Shown: positions 47,675 to 56,800 of the stretch, one piece after another
Position numbering within the stretch: position 1 is the first letter of the stretch
Layout: the number at the start of each line of letters is the position of its first letter
Source of the DNA: Opitutales bacterium
Lineage (GTDB): Bacteria; Verrucomicrobiota; Verrucomicrobiia; Opitutales; JABSRG01
Reading direction: 5' to 3'
Assembly: GCA_028280845.1 (NCBI GenBank)
Contig: JANQKZ010000045.1
Coordinates: 62,001 to 126,000, forward strand
DNA length: 64,000 nt
Notes under the pieces: model-generated
Database searches by the model: none
The model's input: only the letters and a program-made list of their open reading frames with translations
Told to the model about the DNA's origin: nothing
Made by a program: the position numbers and the translations under genes

Positions 47675-49132
47675 ATGGTCCGTACATATCTTCAACGATC
47701 TTACCTGTTCCAAGCCATCATGGGCTTGCTCCTGTGTGCTTTCTTGAAGGCGGCTCCACCCAATTTTGTCATCTTTATTGCAGATGATATCAACTTCAAC
47801 GATTTCGGCTGTACAGGTAATCCCGATGTCCAGACCCCACGGATTGATGCCCTCGCCGCCGCCGGGATACGTTTTGACAATGCCTACCTGACAGCGAGTT
47901 CCTGTAGCGTGAGCCGAAACAGTATCATGACGGGGCGCTACCCCCACAATACCGGCGCAGCCGAGCTTCACACCCAACCACCTATCAATTTCATCGCCTT
48001 CCCCCAATTGCTCAAAGAAGCGGGCTATTACACCGCTCACTCCGGGAAATTTCATATGGGGGACTATGCCAACCGCGCCTTTGATACTATATACCGGTCC
48101 ATGGATGATATCGGAACCAGCGGAATGGAAACCTGGGCAAAAACAGTTCTGGAGCGCCCAAAAGACAAACCATTCTTTTTCTGGTTGGCCGCCCTCGATG
48201 CCCACCGGGCCTGGGGTCCAAACACCTTCGCCGGCACCCATAAGCCAGACACCCTCTCGGTCCCGGATATCTTCGTCGATGCCCCCGACACCAGGAAAGA
48301 CCTCGCTCAGTATTATGATGAAATAAAGCGCTTCGACTTCCACATTGGCATGGTCGTAGAGGCACTCCGGAATCAGGGTGTGCTCGACAATACCTTTATT
48401 CTTGTCATGGCCGACAACGGTCGCCCCTTCCCTCACAGCAAAACCCGCGTTAATGATCGCGGCGTGAAAACACCGTTCATCCTGCATTGGCCAAATGAAA
48501 TAAAAACGGCGACAGTCAGTTCCGCTTTAATCAGCGCCATCGACCTGGCACCCACCATTTTGGACCTGGCGGGAATCTCCCCCCTGGAGCAATTCCAGGG
48601 GCGGTCCTTTCAACCCATAATCGCAGACCCATCCGCCACCTTCCGCACCTTCGCTTTTGCTGAGCAAAACTGGCACGATTACGAAGCCCACCAACGCATG
48701 GTGCGCCACCGGGATTTTCTTTATATCCTGAATAGCCGCACCGAACAGCCCAAGCTCGGTCCCGCTGATGCCGTGGGCAGCCCCACACATGCCGATCTTC
48801 TCGCCGCCCGTGAAAGGGGAACCCTGACCGCAATCCAGGCAGAGGTGTTTGTTGCTCCCCGCCCACGAGAAGAACTCTACGACTTGGCCTTCGATCCGGA
48901 GCAGCGCATCAACCTCGCCTCACATCCGGATTATCATCAAGAGCTTCAGGCCCTCCGGGCCGTGCTCGCCGCATGGCAACACCAAACTGCTGACACTACC
49001 CCAGACACCATAACCCGAGACTGGTACAAGCCCGTGCCCGGATATATCCAAACTGAGCACCACGGCATTCGCGGGGAAATGCCCGGCTCCGCCGCATCCG
49101 CTCACACCGTCAATCACCCCGGCCCATTTTAG
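47675..49132 (+). CDS. Secreted sulfatase with CSVSR active-site variant
   Basis: 485-residue S1-family sulfatase, resembling the heparan N-sulfatase (SGSH-like) branch. A signal helix (LFQAIMGLLLCAFLKAAPP) leads to NFVIFIADDINFNDFGCTGN with the calcium-binding Asp pair. The formylglycine motif reads SSCSVSRNSIMTGRYPHNTG: the normally Pro or Ala at the third position of CxPxR is Val. ESGKFHMG-like (HSGKFHMGDY) and ILVMADNGRPFPHSKTR supply the remaining ligands. The Val may affect recognition by the maturation enzyme. The start ATG 47675 gives a longer n-region; an internal ATG at 47720 would give a shorter signal. Confidence 0.88.
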   Translation: MVRTYLQRSYLFQAIMGLLLCAFLKAAPPNFVIFIADDINFNDFGCTGNPDVQTPRIDALAAAGIRFDNAYLTASSCSVSRNSIMTGRYPHNTGAAELHTQPPINFIAFPQLLKEAGYYTAHSGKFHMGDYANRAFDTIYRSMDDIGTSGMETWAKTVLERPKDKPFFFWLAALDAHRAWGPNTFAGTHKPDTLSVPDIFVDAPDTRKDLAQYYDEIKRFDFHIGMVVEALRNQGVLDNTFILVMADNGRPFPHSKTRVNDRGVKTPFILHWPNEIKTATVSSALISAIDLAPTILDLAGISPLEQFQGRSFQPIIADPSATFRTFAFAEQNWHDYEAHQRMVRHRDFLYILNSRTEQPKLGPADAVGSPTHADLLAARERGTLTAIQAEVFVAPRPREELYDLAFDPEQRINLASHPDYHQELQALRAVLAAWQHQTADTTPDTITRDWYKPVPGYIQTEHHGIRGEMPGSAASAHTVNHPGPF

Positions 49133-49227
49133 TCCCTCGATCCGTTACCAGCGCAGACCGTCCCGATTTCAATTTTGTATGGCGGGAAAGAAACACGTGT
49201 ATCCCTCAATCCTCACGCCTCAAAATA

Positions 49228-49241
49228 CGAAAAGTTTTTCG
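49228..49241. promoter_or_regulatory. Operator-like palindrome CGAAAA-N2-TTTTCG, site 3
   Basis: CGAAAAGTTTTTCG, followed by CGAAAAATTT as at site 1 and preceded by AAAATA as at site 2. It ends 42 bases before the ATG of the DUF533 gene, overlapping the expected promoter. A TTGACA hexamer follows at 49250-49255. Confidence 0.68.
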
Positions 49242-49283
49242 CGAAAAATTTGACATACGCACGGGCTGGGAAAAGTGTTTCTC

Positions 49284-49955
49284 ATGCCTTTGGATAAACT
49301 TTTTTCTGAATTAAAATCGTCCCCCTCTGCTCAGGGGGCGCTGGGGGGAGCCGCCTCCGGGGCGATGGTATCGCTTCTTATGAATAAAAAGGCCCGGAAG
49401 AAAATCGGGTCCAGTGCTGCGGCCGTCGGAGGGATGGCTGCACTGGCTGGCGTAGGTTACCTGGCCTATAAAAAATTCCAAGGAAACACGCAGAACAAAA
49501 GAACTCCGCAGGAAACACCGGCCTCAAACCCGCATAGGGATACAAAATCGCCGAGTTCACCATCGGTCCAACTGCTCGCCCAGGAGGAACCGGCTCCGCG
49601 AGTCAGTGACCGTTTGGGGCTCCTCATGATCAAGGCGATGATCGCCGCGACTTATGCGGACGGCGAAATTGACCCCCAGGAGATGGATGGTCTTTTCGCC
49701 TCGATGGAAAGCGCCAACCTCACCCCGGAAGAAAATCGTGAACTAACCCATGCCTTAAATAACCCGCCCACCCTGGAATCGATTGCACAAGAGGTAGCAA
49801 ACGAGGAAGAAGCGGCCGAAATATACGGGGCCGCCCTCTCCGCCATCGATCCGGACACCCCATCGGAAACCTTTTTCCTCCGCCGTCTGGCCCATGCAAT
49901 GCAGTTAGATGCAGAACTGGTCCAACTGATTCACGCAGAGTCTCAGAGCGTTTGA
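49284..49955 (+). CDS. DUF533 / TerB-like protein
   Basis: 223 residues from ATG 49284 (GTG 49275 would add three). The N-terminal part has a Gly/Ala-rich hydrophobic segment (SPSAQGALGGAASGAMVSLL, then VGGMAALAGVGYLAYKKF), probably membrane-associated. A Pro/Ser linker (about 75-105) leads to a TerB-like helical domain: LGLLMIKAMIAATYADGEID, PQEMDGLFASMESANLTPEE and FFLRRLAHAMQLDAELVQLI. The acidic DGEIDPQE loop is the metal-site-like element of TerB folds. The family (YebE-like) is linked to envelope stress in other bacteria. The palindrome shared with the Mrp/SbtA region lies just upstream. Confidence 0.87.
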   Translation: MPLDKLFSELKSSPSAQGALGGAASGAMVSLLMNKKARKKIGSSAAAVGGMAALAGVGYLAYKKFQGNTQNKRTPQETPASNPHRDTKSPSSPSVQLLAQEEPAPRVSDRLGLLMIKAMIAATYADGEIDPQEMDGLFASMESANLTPEENRELTHALNNPPTLESIAQEVANEEEAAEIYGAALSAIDPDTPSETFFLRRLAHAMQLDAELVQLIHAESQSV

Positions 49956-50155
49956 ATTGAATTAAGCTAAGCAAATTAACACGAGCTGAGACCCCCCACG
50001 TAACCCTCCACAGATTGAACATAGAACAGGCCCCTGTCACCCACAACACGGCCTCTCTGCACGCTGGGTGGTTTTAGGTCTTTACTGTCGTGATAGCTGT
50101 AAAAGATAATCCAATGAGTCCACTCCTACTGCGGATCACTTAACCTTTCCCCAAA

Positions 50156-51133
50156 ATGACAACACTACGATTACCCCACCTTCTCACAGGACTACTGTTC
50201 CATCTGTGCCTCGTTTTTACATCGGCTGGTCCGCTTCCGATCATCATCGATACCGACGCGAATAACGAATTGGATGACCAACATGCTCTCGCCTATGCCG
50301 TCATGAATCCGGATGCCTTCGATATCATTGGGGTCACCGTCAACCGGACCAAAAACGGTGGGGATGTAAAACAGCATATGGAAGAGGCCATCCGGGTCCT
50401 TCTGTTGTGTCGACAGTATCCGGATATCGCCGTCTATCCGGGAGCTTCGGGCACCTACGAAGAAATCCAACCCACTTTAGATCAACTCGTCCACGATGGC
50501 TCGGAAGCGGTGGATTTCATCATCCGTGAAGCGAGGAAACCCCGCCAGGAGCCACTCATCCTGGTCCCCATCGGCAAGTTGACCAACATCACCCTCGCCC
50601 TCGAAAAAGCGCCGGATATTGTGGATAAAGTCAGGGTCGTCTGGCTCGGGTCAAACTTCCCGGATGAGGGAGAATACAACCTGATTAACGACATTTCCGC
50701 CATCAATCCAATGACCCGGACCGGAGTACATCAGGAATGGGTTACTGTGCGATACGGGAAACCATCGGGATCAGACGCCGTCAAGGTCACCCCGGACGAT
50801 ATTCAGTCCCGCATGAAGGGCAAGGGACCTCGGACTGATACTCCAGTCGAAGGGAGGCATGGCGGAACTTTCAGCACCTTCGGAGATTACGCCTTCGATC
50901 TATTTCAAAATATCGAGCTCTATAGCGATCCCCCTTCCCGGGCTCTGTTCGATGTCGTTGCTCTCGCCATTCTCAAGAACCCGGAGTGGGGTCAGGCCAC
51001 CACCATCCCGGCTCCGGTCATTGAAGAAGATGGTTCCTGGGCCCCCCAATACGACCGCAAGCACACCCTGGTCCTTTGGGAGAATTTCGATATCCAAGCC
51101 ATCATCGACGACTTCTTCGGGAGCTTTGAGTAA
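50156..51133 (+). CDS. Secreted nucleoside hydrolase
   Basis: 325 residues of the inosine-uridine-preferring nucleoside hydrolase family with a signal peptide (LPHLLTGLLFHLCLVFTSAG). The calcium-binding motif PIIIDTDANNELDDQHALA is intact in all Asp positions (DTD-x4-DD). IIGVTVNRTKNG, ILVPIGKLTNITLALEKAP and VVWLGSNFPDEGEYNLINDI match further conserved blocks, the last with the substrate-binding Asn/Asp. It cleaves the N-glycosidic bond of nucleosides, here outside the cytoplasm. Exported members may alternatively act on other N- or C-linked ribosides. Confidence 0.88.
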   Translation: MTTLRLPHLLTGLLFHLCLVFTSAGPLPIIIDTDANNELDDQHALAYAVMNPDAFDIIGVTVNRTKNGGDVKQHMEEAIRVLLLCRQYPDIAVYPGASGTYEEIQPTLDQLVHDGSEAVDFIIREARKPRQEPLILVPIGKLTNITLALEKAPDIVDKVRVVWLGSNFPDEGEYNLINDISAINPMTRTGVHQEWVTVRYGKPSGSDAVKVTPDDIQSRMKGKGPRTDTPVEGRHGGTFSTFGDYAFDLFQNIELYSDPPSRALFDVVALAILKNPEWGQATTIPAPVIEEDGSWAPQYDRKHTLVLWENFDIQAIIDDFFGSFE

Positions 51134-51190
51134 GCCGCGTTGCCTGGTCTTCCGGGAATGCAGTAAACGTGGGTAAGGTTACTCCTCGCA

Positions 51191-51246
51191 GTCCACACAA
51201 CTGTCCCAAAAATGGGACTAACGTGGACCGATTGTGAAACACAATC
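51191..51246. promoter_or_regulatory. Nested inverted repeats upstream of the permease gene
   Basis: GTCCAC (51191-51196) pairs with GTGGAC (51223-51228). Inside it GTCCCA (51203-51208) pairs with TGGGAC (51213-51218) around AAAA. Immediately afterwards GATTGTG (51230-51236) pairs with CACAATC (51240-51246) around AAA. All arms match perfectly. The block lies 58 bases after the nucleoside hydrolase stop and 142 bases before the permease start. It could be a multi-site operator or an attenuator. Confidence 0.6.
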
Positions 51247-51388
51247 TGGATCCAGGCTGAAAAAGAAATTATATTTGATTCACAAATCATTGTATTACAA
51301 TGGCTTAACCATAATTAGTTAAGTATTGGTCCGGAAGCGGCTTCAGAGAAGCTACTCATTCCAACCACAACTCACTGTCTCACCCCGA

Positions 51389-53812
51389 ATGCTTCAGGAC
51401 CTGCGCTATGCCGTCCGCCAATTATGGCGGGACAAAAGCTTTGGCATTATTGTCATTCTTACCCTGGGGATGGGCCTCACCGGCTGCATCCTCATTTTTT
51501 CCCTCCTCAATTCGATGATGTTCCGGCCACTCCCCTATGCCCACGGGGATAGCCAATTCCAAATCCGGCAGTTCAACACCGAACGCGGAATGGATACCTG
51601 GTCCGGAATTAGTGGTTCCGACCTCATGGCTATTCGGGAACGTCAGCTGGTATTTACCGATATTGCCGCAACCCGGAATTATAACCACACCGTCCACTGG
51701 GAAGGCTCCAGCGAGGTGGTTTACGCCCATCTCTCTACCCCGAATTACTTTCCCCTCCTCGGGGTTACCCCTGCTTTGGGGGAAATCATAACCCCGGAAA
51801 ATGCCTTTATTGACAACCAGCCAGCCGCTATCCTGACGTGGGGCCTCTGGCAGCGACTGTTCGGAGGAGATCCCAACGTCATCGGGGAAATCGTCACCCT
51901 GGAATCAGGCAGCTGCCGGATTGTGGGAATTCTGCCTGCGAATTTCCGCATCCCCCGTTTTAACGACGGTCCCCTCCTCTTCAAAGCGATCGCGTGGGAA
52001 GAGATCGACCGTCATAACCACAGCAACCGCTTTTATCATGCTATCGGCCCGCTGAGGGATGGGGTAAAACCCGGTCAGGCCACGGCAGACCTGATACGAA
52101 TTGGAGCCACCCTGGAGGACGAGCATCCCAGGTCGAACAAACAGGTGCGGTTTCAGGCCTTACCCCTCCGGCAGGGGCTGACGTTTGGACTGGAGCAGCA
52201 ACTGGTTTTCCTGCTCGTCACGACCTTCCTCCTCCTCGGGATCGGGTGTGTCAATGTAATGAATCTGCTCCTCGCCCGAGGAGTCAAACGCACCAGGGAA
52301 GTGGCTGTTCGCCTGGCTGTCGGAGCACGCAACTACCATATCCTCCGACAACTGGTAACCGAGAACCTGCTTGTCGTCACCTTGGCCGCGATCATGGGCC
52401 TGTTCCTTACCTTTTGGCTTTTACCCCCACTCCTCGTTTCCCTTCAATCCATCCCCGTTTTCCAAAGCTTCGACTTTATCACCGTGGATAGAAACGTGGT
52501 GCTGTTTACCTTTTCAGTAGTCATCGTGATCAGCCTCTTGATCGGGGCCCTGCCCGCTTTGCAAACACGCAATGTCAATGTGGAGACTGCCCTGCGAGAA
52601 GCCTCAGCCCGCAGTATGGGATCTCCCCGAGGTCGGCATATCGGTCAGTTTCTTATCGGGGTTGAAGTCGCATTGTCCGTCGCCCTCCTCATGGGAGCGG
52701 GATTACTTGTCCGTAGTTTCGTCAAAGTAAACCAGGCGGATACAGGCATTGTGACCGAAGAGCTTACGGTGTTTCGCACTGCCCTGGAAAGCGGAGTCGT
52801 CACCGATCCCGTGGCTCGCAATGCGGCCTATGAAGAAATCCGGCAGCTCCTGGAAACCCTTCCTGGGGTCAGGAGTGCCGCCCTCATGAGCGGGGGGATT
52901 CCTAATTCCAGTCAATTCGGGATCCGATTTAAAGGCGCGGAAGAAGCCCTCCCCCTCGAAGAGTCGAAGCGCATTGTCATACCTTGGATTGTTTCGACCG
53001 AATTTTCCGAAACCATGGGCTTATCTCTGCTCCAGGGGCGACTGATCGACAACCGGGACACAGCCAACTCCCCCTTGGTCACCGTCGTCAGCCGAGCCAC
53101 GGCTGATGCATTCTGGCCGGGTGAATCCCCCATCGGTAAGCGAATTCAATGGGACTATCGTGGCACCCCGCAAACCGTTGAAGTCATCGGCGTGGTCAGC
53201 GACATCCTGGCCTCCGGGCCAGCCCCTGAACCTTTGCATTTCGCCCTCCTGCCACACACCCAACAGTTTATCCGCAATTCCAACTTCGTCCTTCGGTCCC
53301 AACACGGGGGAAATATAGCCCAAGAGGCCATCACCGAAGCTATCTGGCAGCGCGACCCCGATGCCTCCCTCTATGGGTTCAGTACCATCCAACAGAATTA
53401 TCGGGATAGCCGGAGCGGCGCACGGCTCATGATGCTTCTCTTCGTATCTCTGGGCGGCACGGCCTTGGTTCTGTGTACTGCTGGAATCTATTCCGTGTTG
53501 TCCTACCTGGTTTCTCAGCGCACCGCCGAGTTTGGCTTGCGTATGGCCCTGGGGGCGAGCCCATCCAAAATCCTGGCTATGGTGCTCAGGCAGGCCCTGT
53601 GGGTCGCAGCCTGGGGCACCGCCATTGGTTGCCTGCTCGGGTTTGCCGGATCGCGGTTTCTCAACATGTTCCTCTTCGAGATCGAGCGAAACGACCCGCT
53701 TACCTATGGAGCCATCATCGTGGGGATATCGCTGTTAACGGTCTTGGCCTGCGGGGTACCCGCTTGGCGAGCCTCCAAAATCAGCCCCATGCAGGCTCTC
53801 CGGACGGACTAG
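51389..53812 (+). CDS. MacB/FtsX-like ABC permease of the orphan duplicated type
   Basis: 807 residues. The opening MLQDLRYAVRQLWRDKSF is diagnostic for the duplicated orphan permeases common in Acidobacteriota and Verrucomicrobiota. It contains two MacB periplasmic domains, each followed by FtsX membrane helices: LGIGCVNVMNLLLARGVKRT and VRLAVGARNYHILRQLVTEN in the first half, and YLVSQRTAEFGLRMALGASP with ILAMVLRQALWVAAWGTAIG in the second. The end PAWRASKISPMQALRTD is standard. No ATPase gene is adjacent. Members are thought to couple ATP use elsewhere to efflux or lipoprotein movement. ATG 51389 is preferred over a TTG at 51326, whose extra 21 residues are not family-like. Confidence 0.9.
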   Translation: MLQDLRYAVRQLWRDKSFGIIVILTLGMGLTGCILIFSLLNSMMFRPLPYAHGDSQFQIRQFNTERGMDTWSGISGSDLMAIRERQLVFTDIAATRNYNHTVHWEGSSEVVYAHLSTPNYFPLLGVTPALGEIITPENAFIDNQPAAILTWGLWQRLFGGDPNVIGEIVTLESGSCRIVGILPANFRIPRFNDGPLLFKAIAWEEIDRHNHSNRFYHAIGPLRDGVKPGQATADLIRIGATLEDEHPRSNKQVRFQALPLRQGLTFGLEQQLVFLLVTTFLLLGIGCVNVMNLLLARGVKRTREVAVRLAVGARNYHILRQLVTENLLVVTLAAIMGLFLTFWLLPPLLVSLQSIPVFQSFDFITVDRNVVLFTFSVVIVISLLIGALPALQTRNVNVETALREASARSMGSPRGRHIGQFLIGVEVALSVALLMGAGLLVRSFVKVNQADTGIVTEELTVFRTALESGVVTDPVARNAAYEEIRQLLETLPGVRSAALMSGGIPNSSQFGIRFKGAEEALPLEESKRIVIPWIVSTEFSETMGLSLLQGRLIDNRDTANSPLVTVVSRATADAFWPGESPIGKRIQWDYRGTPQTVEVIGVVSDILASGPAPEPLHFALLPHTQQFIRNSNFVLRSQHGGNIAQEAITEAIWQRDPDASLYGFSTIQQNYRDSRSGARLMMLLFVSLGGTALVLCTAGIYSVLSYLVSQRTAEFGLRMALGASPSKILAMVLRQALWVAAWGTAIGCLLGFAGSRFLNMFLFEIERNDPLTYGAIIVGISLLTVLACGVPAWRASKISPMQALRTD

Positions 53813-53832
53813 GCAGAGCGGCGTAGAACGGG

Positions 53833-56800
53833 CTAAGACTGTTTAAACCAGGAACGAATCCGCTTCCGCTCGCGATACACGCAGCCAAGCAGAAGCAGAG
53901 CCCCTCCGATATAAGTCGATGGTTCTGGAACAGGCACAATTTCGTTGCCTCGCCACTGGGCCGCAAAGTCGCCGGTTTGCCCGGCTGGGTTCCGAAATAT
54001 GATTTGCCCCAATTGGGTTTCACTGAGCCCTGCGTCAGCAAATAGAATCTGGTCCAGGCCACCTCCTTCAAAGTCACCATTCCAGTTTTCAATGATCAAC
54101 TGGCTACTCCCATCCCAGGCGATCCCTTCACTATCTGAGAATTGAAGGATACTGCCATCTCCAGCTGCCGATCCCATGTCGATGGTGGAGTCGGCTGAGA
54201 GGGTCAGGGTGTCCACAATCTCATTAAAATCATTCAGATTGAGGGTGCCCCCGCTCAGTTCCAGGTCGGTGGAGTTTCCGATCTGGTCGTCCGCGCTGAG
54301 GAATAGGGTCCCACCCTGGACATCCAGGAGCGACCCTTCAATGTTGTTGAGGTTGGAATCCAGCGTCAAATCCCCATCTCCCGCTTTGGTGATTGTACCC
54401 AGATTAATGATACCGGTTCCTGGCACCGAAGAGGTGATCTCGTTCGAGTTCCCATTCCCCACATTCATTGTGATATTGGGCCGGTTCGACACCGCAGGAT
54501 TAGTCACACTGAGGTCACCATCCGTTATCTGAAGCGTCCCGGCCGTCAATTCGGACCCGCCATCCAGGATTGTCGTGGAAGCCAGGGAGGTGACTCCACC
54601 GGAGACCGCTAAAGTTCCGTTGTTGGTCAAGTTGATCTGCCCCACTAGAGAAACCGCCGTGTCGGTTGCCCCACTGATGTTTACCGTGGAGAATGCCCCA
54701 TCCACAGTGAAGGTGTCATTGCTACTGAGCCCAAAACTGTTGGCAACTCCCTCGGATAAGTCGACATTGAGTGTCCCTCCATTGGTTACGCTGTATGTGG
54801 AACCCGTCGTCCCCGTATCAGGCGAGCTGAAGTCTCCGCCTCCGGTTAAGTTGATGGTGCCTCCGGAAACCGTGAGAGAGGATCCACTTTCGACCGTGAT
54901 ATTGTCGCCCACGGTAATGCTAGTGGTCCCCCCGGTGTTGACCAGATTGCCCCCATTGGAAGTATCCCCGAGAAGAAAATCCGCCGCCCCATTGGTGTTG
55001 GAGAGGGTGACGGTGCCGCTGTTATTGGTCAGGGTCACACCCCCGCTCAACTCAATGGTGTTCGCCCCACTCATTGTCGCGGTCAAAGTCGAGCCGGAGT
55101 TTACTGTGATATTACCGGTTCCCAGGTAGTTGTTTCCCCCGGAATCTTCACCCAGAATGAGTGAATCGTTTTGGCTCACCAGGACGTTGCCACTCTCGAC
55201 GATGAGACCCCCGCTAAAATCCGTGTCGTTACTCGCGATGCTCAACGTGCCTCCACCATCAACCGTCAACCCACCGGTCCCGGAAAAGTCTTTCCCGGTA
55301 TCCAGGGCCAAGGTCGTATCACTAGCGATATTGATCGTCGTGTTGACTTGGCCTAAGTCGACGGTCTCCGTTCCTGAGAAAGTCAGAGTGTTGCCGCCGG
55401 TAACGCTAAAGTCTGCGTTAATGTTCAGGCCGTTGGCAATAGTCTGGCTTGCATTGTCAGCATTTAAAGTTCCTCCGTTAATAGTAAGATCGCCGGTCCC
55501 CAAAGCAGCGTTATTGCGAATTCGGAGAGTTCCCTCATTCAGGGTAACCCCACCCGTGAACGTGTTGGCATCGTCCAACCGTAGGATGCCATCGCCATTT
55601 TTCACGATTGCGCCCCCGCCAGAGATCAAAGACCGGATCTGTGTCTGACTCGAACCACTCACGGTGATGTTGTTTCCGTTAGTCGCCAAGGTAGAACTAG
55701 TTCCCCCCAGAATTAAGCCGGTCGTGGCAGAGGAATTATTGATGATTTGCAAATTATCATTCAGCGAAAAATTGATATTCCGATTATTGTTTCCCACCCG
55801 GTTTTGCGCATTGCCGGAAACAATGATGAAAGCATCCGCATCTCCTGTTTGGTCGAATACAAAGGTCCTCGAGACAGAATTCGAACTGGACCGAATCACG
55901 TAATTGTTCCCCGTGGTCTGATTAAAGGTGAGGTTCCCTAAAGTACGGGTGCCTCCATTGTCCCCATTGACATTTACGCTTCCAGCATTGGCATCCAAAT
56001 TGCCAAAGATCACTTTATCCCCGACATTCAAACCCGGCATAGACCCGGCATTCGGATCCCAGTTTGTAAGTTGCGAAGCGGAATCGCCCCAGGCAGAGTT
56101 AGAATCTGCATCCCACTCCGAAAAGTCGGCCAGGGTGGGTACAAGCTCATAGCGACCATCTCCGGTCAGGCGCCATTCTACATCTCCCCACCCGGTAAAA
56201 GTGGTGTTATCTCTGATCGTGTCGCGTACGCCCTGGGTCACGCTGTCATCCACAAAGAAACCCGTCGTCGTGGACGCGGTCGTAATGGTGGCATCGGGAG
56301 TGCCCACCCAATCGTCGATGGTCAAGCTCCCTGCAGTGAGATCGATATCACTGAAGGTAAGCAGCCCTCCCGTTGTGGAATTAAAATCGATCACCCCCGA
56401 GCCGGTGTTGTTGATATCCAGGCTGCCTATGGTATCGCCAAAACCATTGGTGGACAGCGTCCCGTCTCCCAGAGTGATGGACATATTGTCACTGAAGGTA
56501 TTATCCGCTCCAATCGCCACCTCCCCCGCGTTGATGTTCATTACCCCTTCAAAGGTGTTGGCTCCGGAAAAGGTCATCGTGCCTGTCCCATTTTTATTAA
56601 AGATGTCTCCACTGTCCCCGTTCATAGTTCCACTGAAGACCGTGTTGGTATTATCAGAGCCCACCGACAACGTGACATTGGTATTCCCGGCGTTCTCCAT
56701 GGTCAGATTCCCCCCACCTGCCAGCGAAGTAAAGGTGTCACTCCGAATGTTCATATCCAGAGTGGCCCCACTATTGATGATGACCGCGGACTGGTCATTT

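Noticed and set aside
51326-51388. Extended TTG start for the permease
   Set aside because: The family always begins MLQDLRYAxRxL or similar; the extra residues lie in regulatory DNA.
54575-55129. Long plus-strand open frames (up to 243 codons) opposite the PEP-CTERM repeat gene, e.g. 54575-55129 and 56071-56802
   Set aside because: They lie antisense to a gene with strong domain and sorting-signal evidence. Their products are low-complexity Val/Pro/Ser strings that arise from reading repeat codons backwards.
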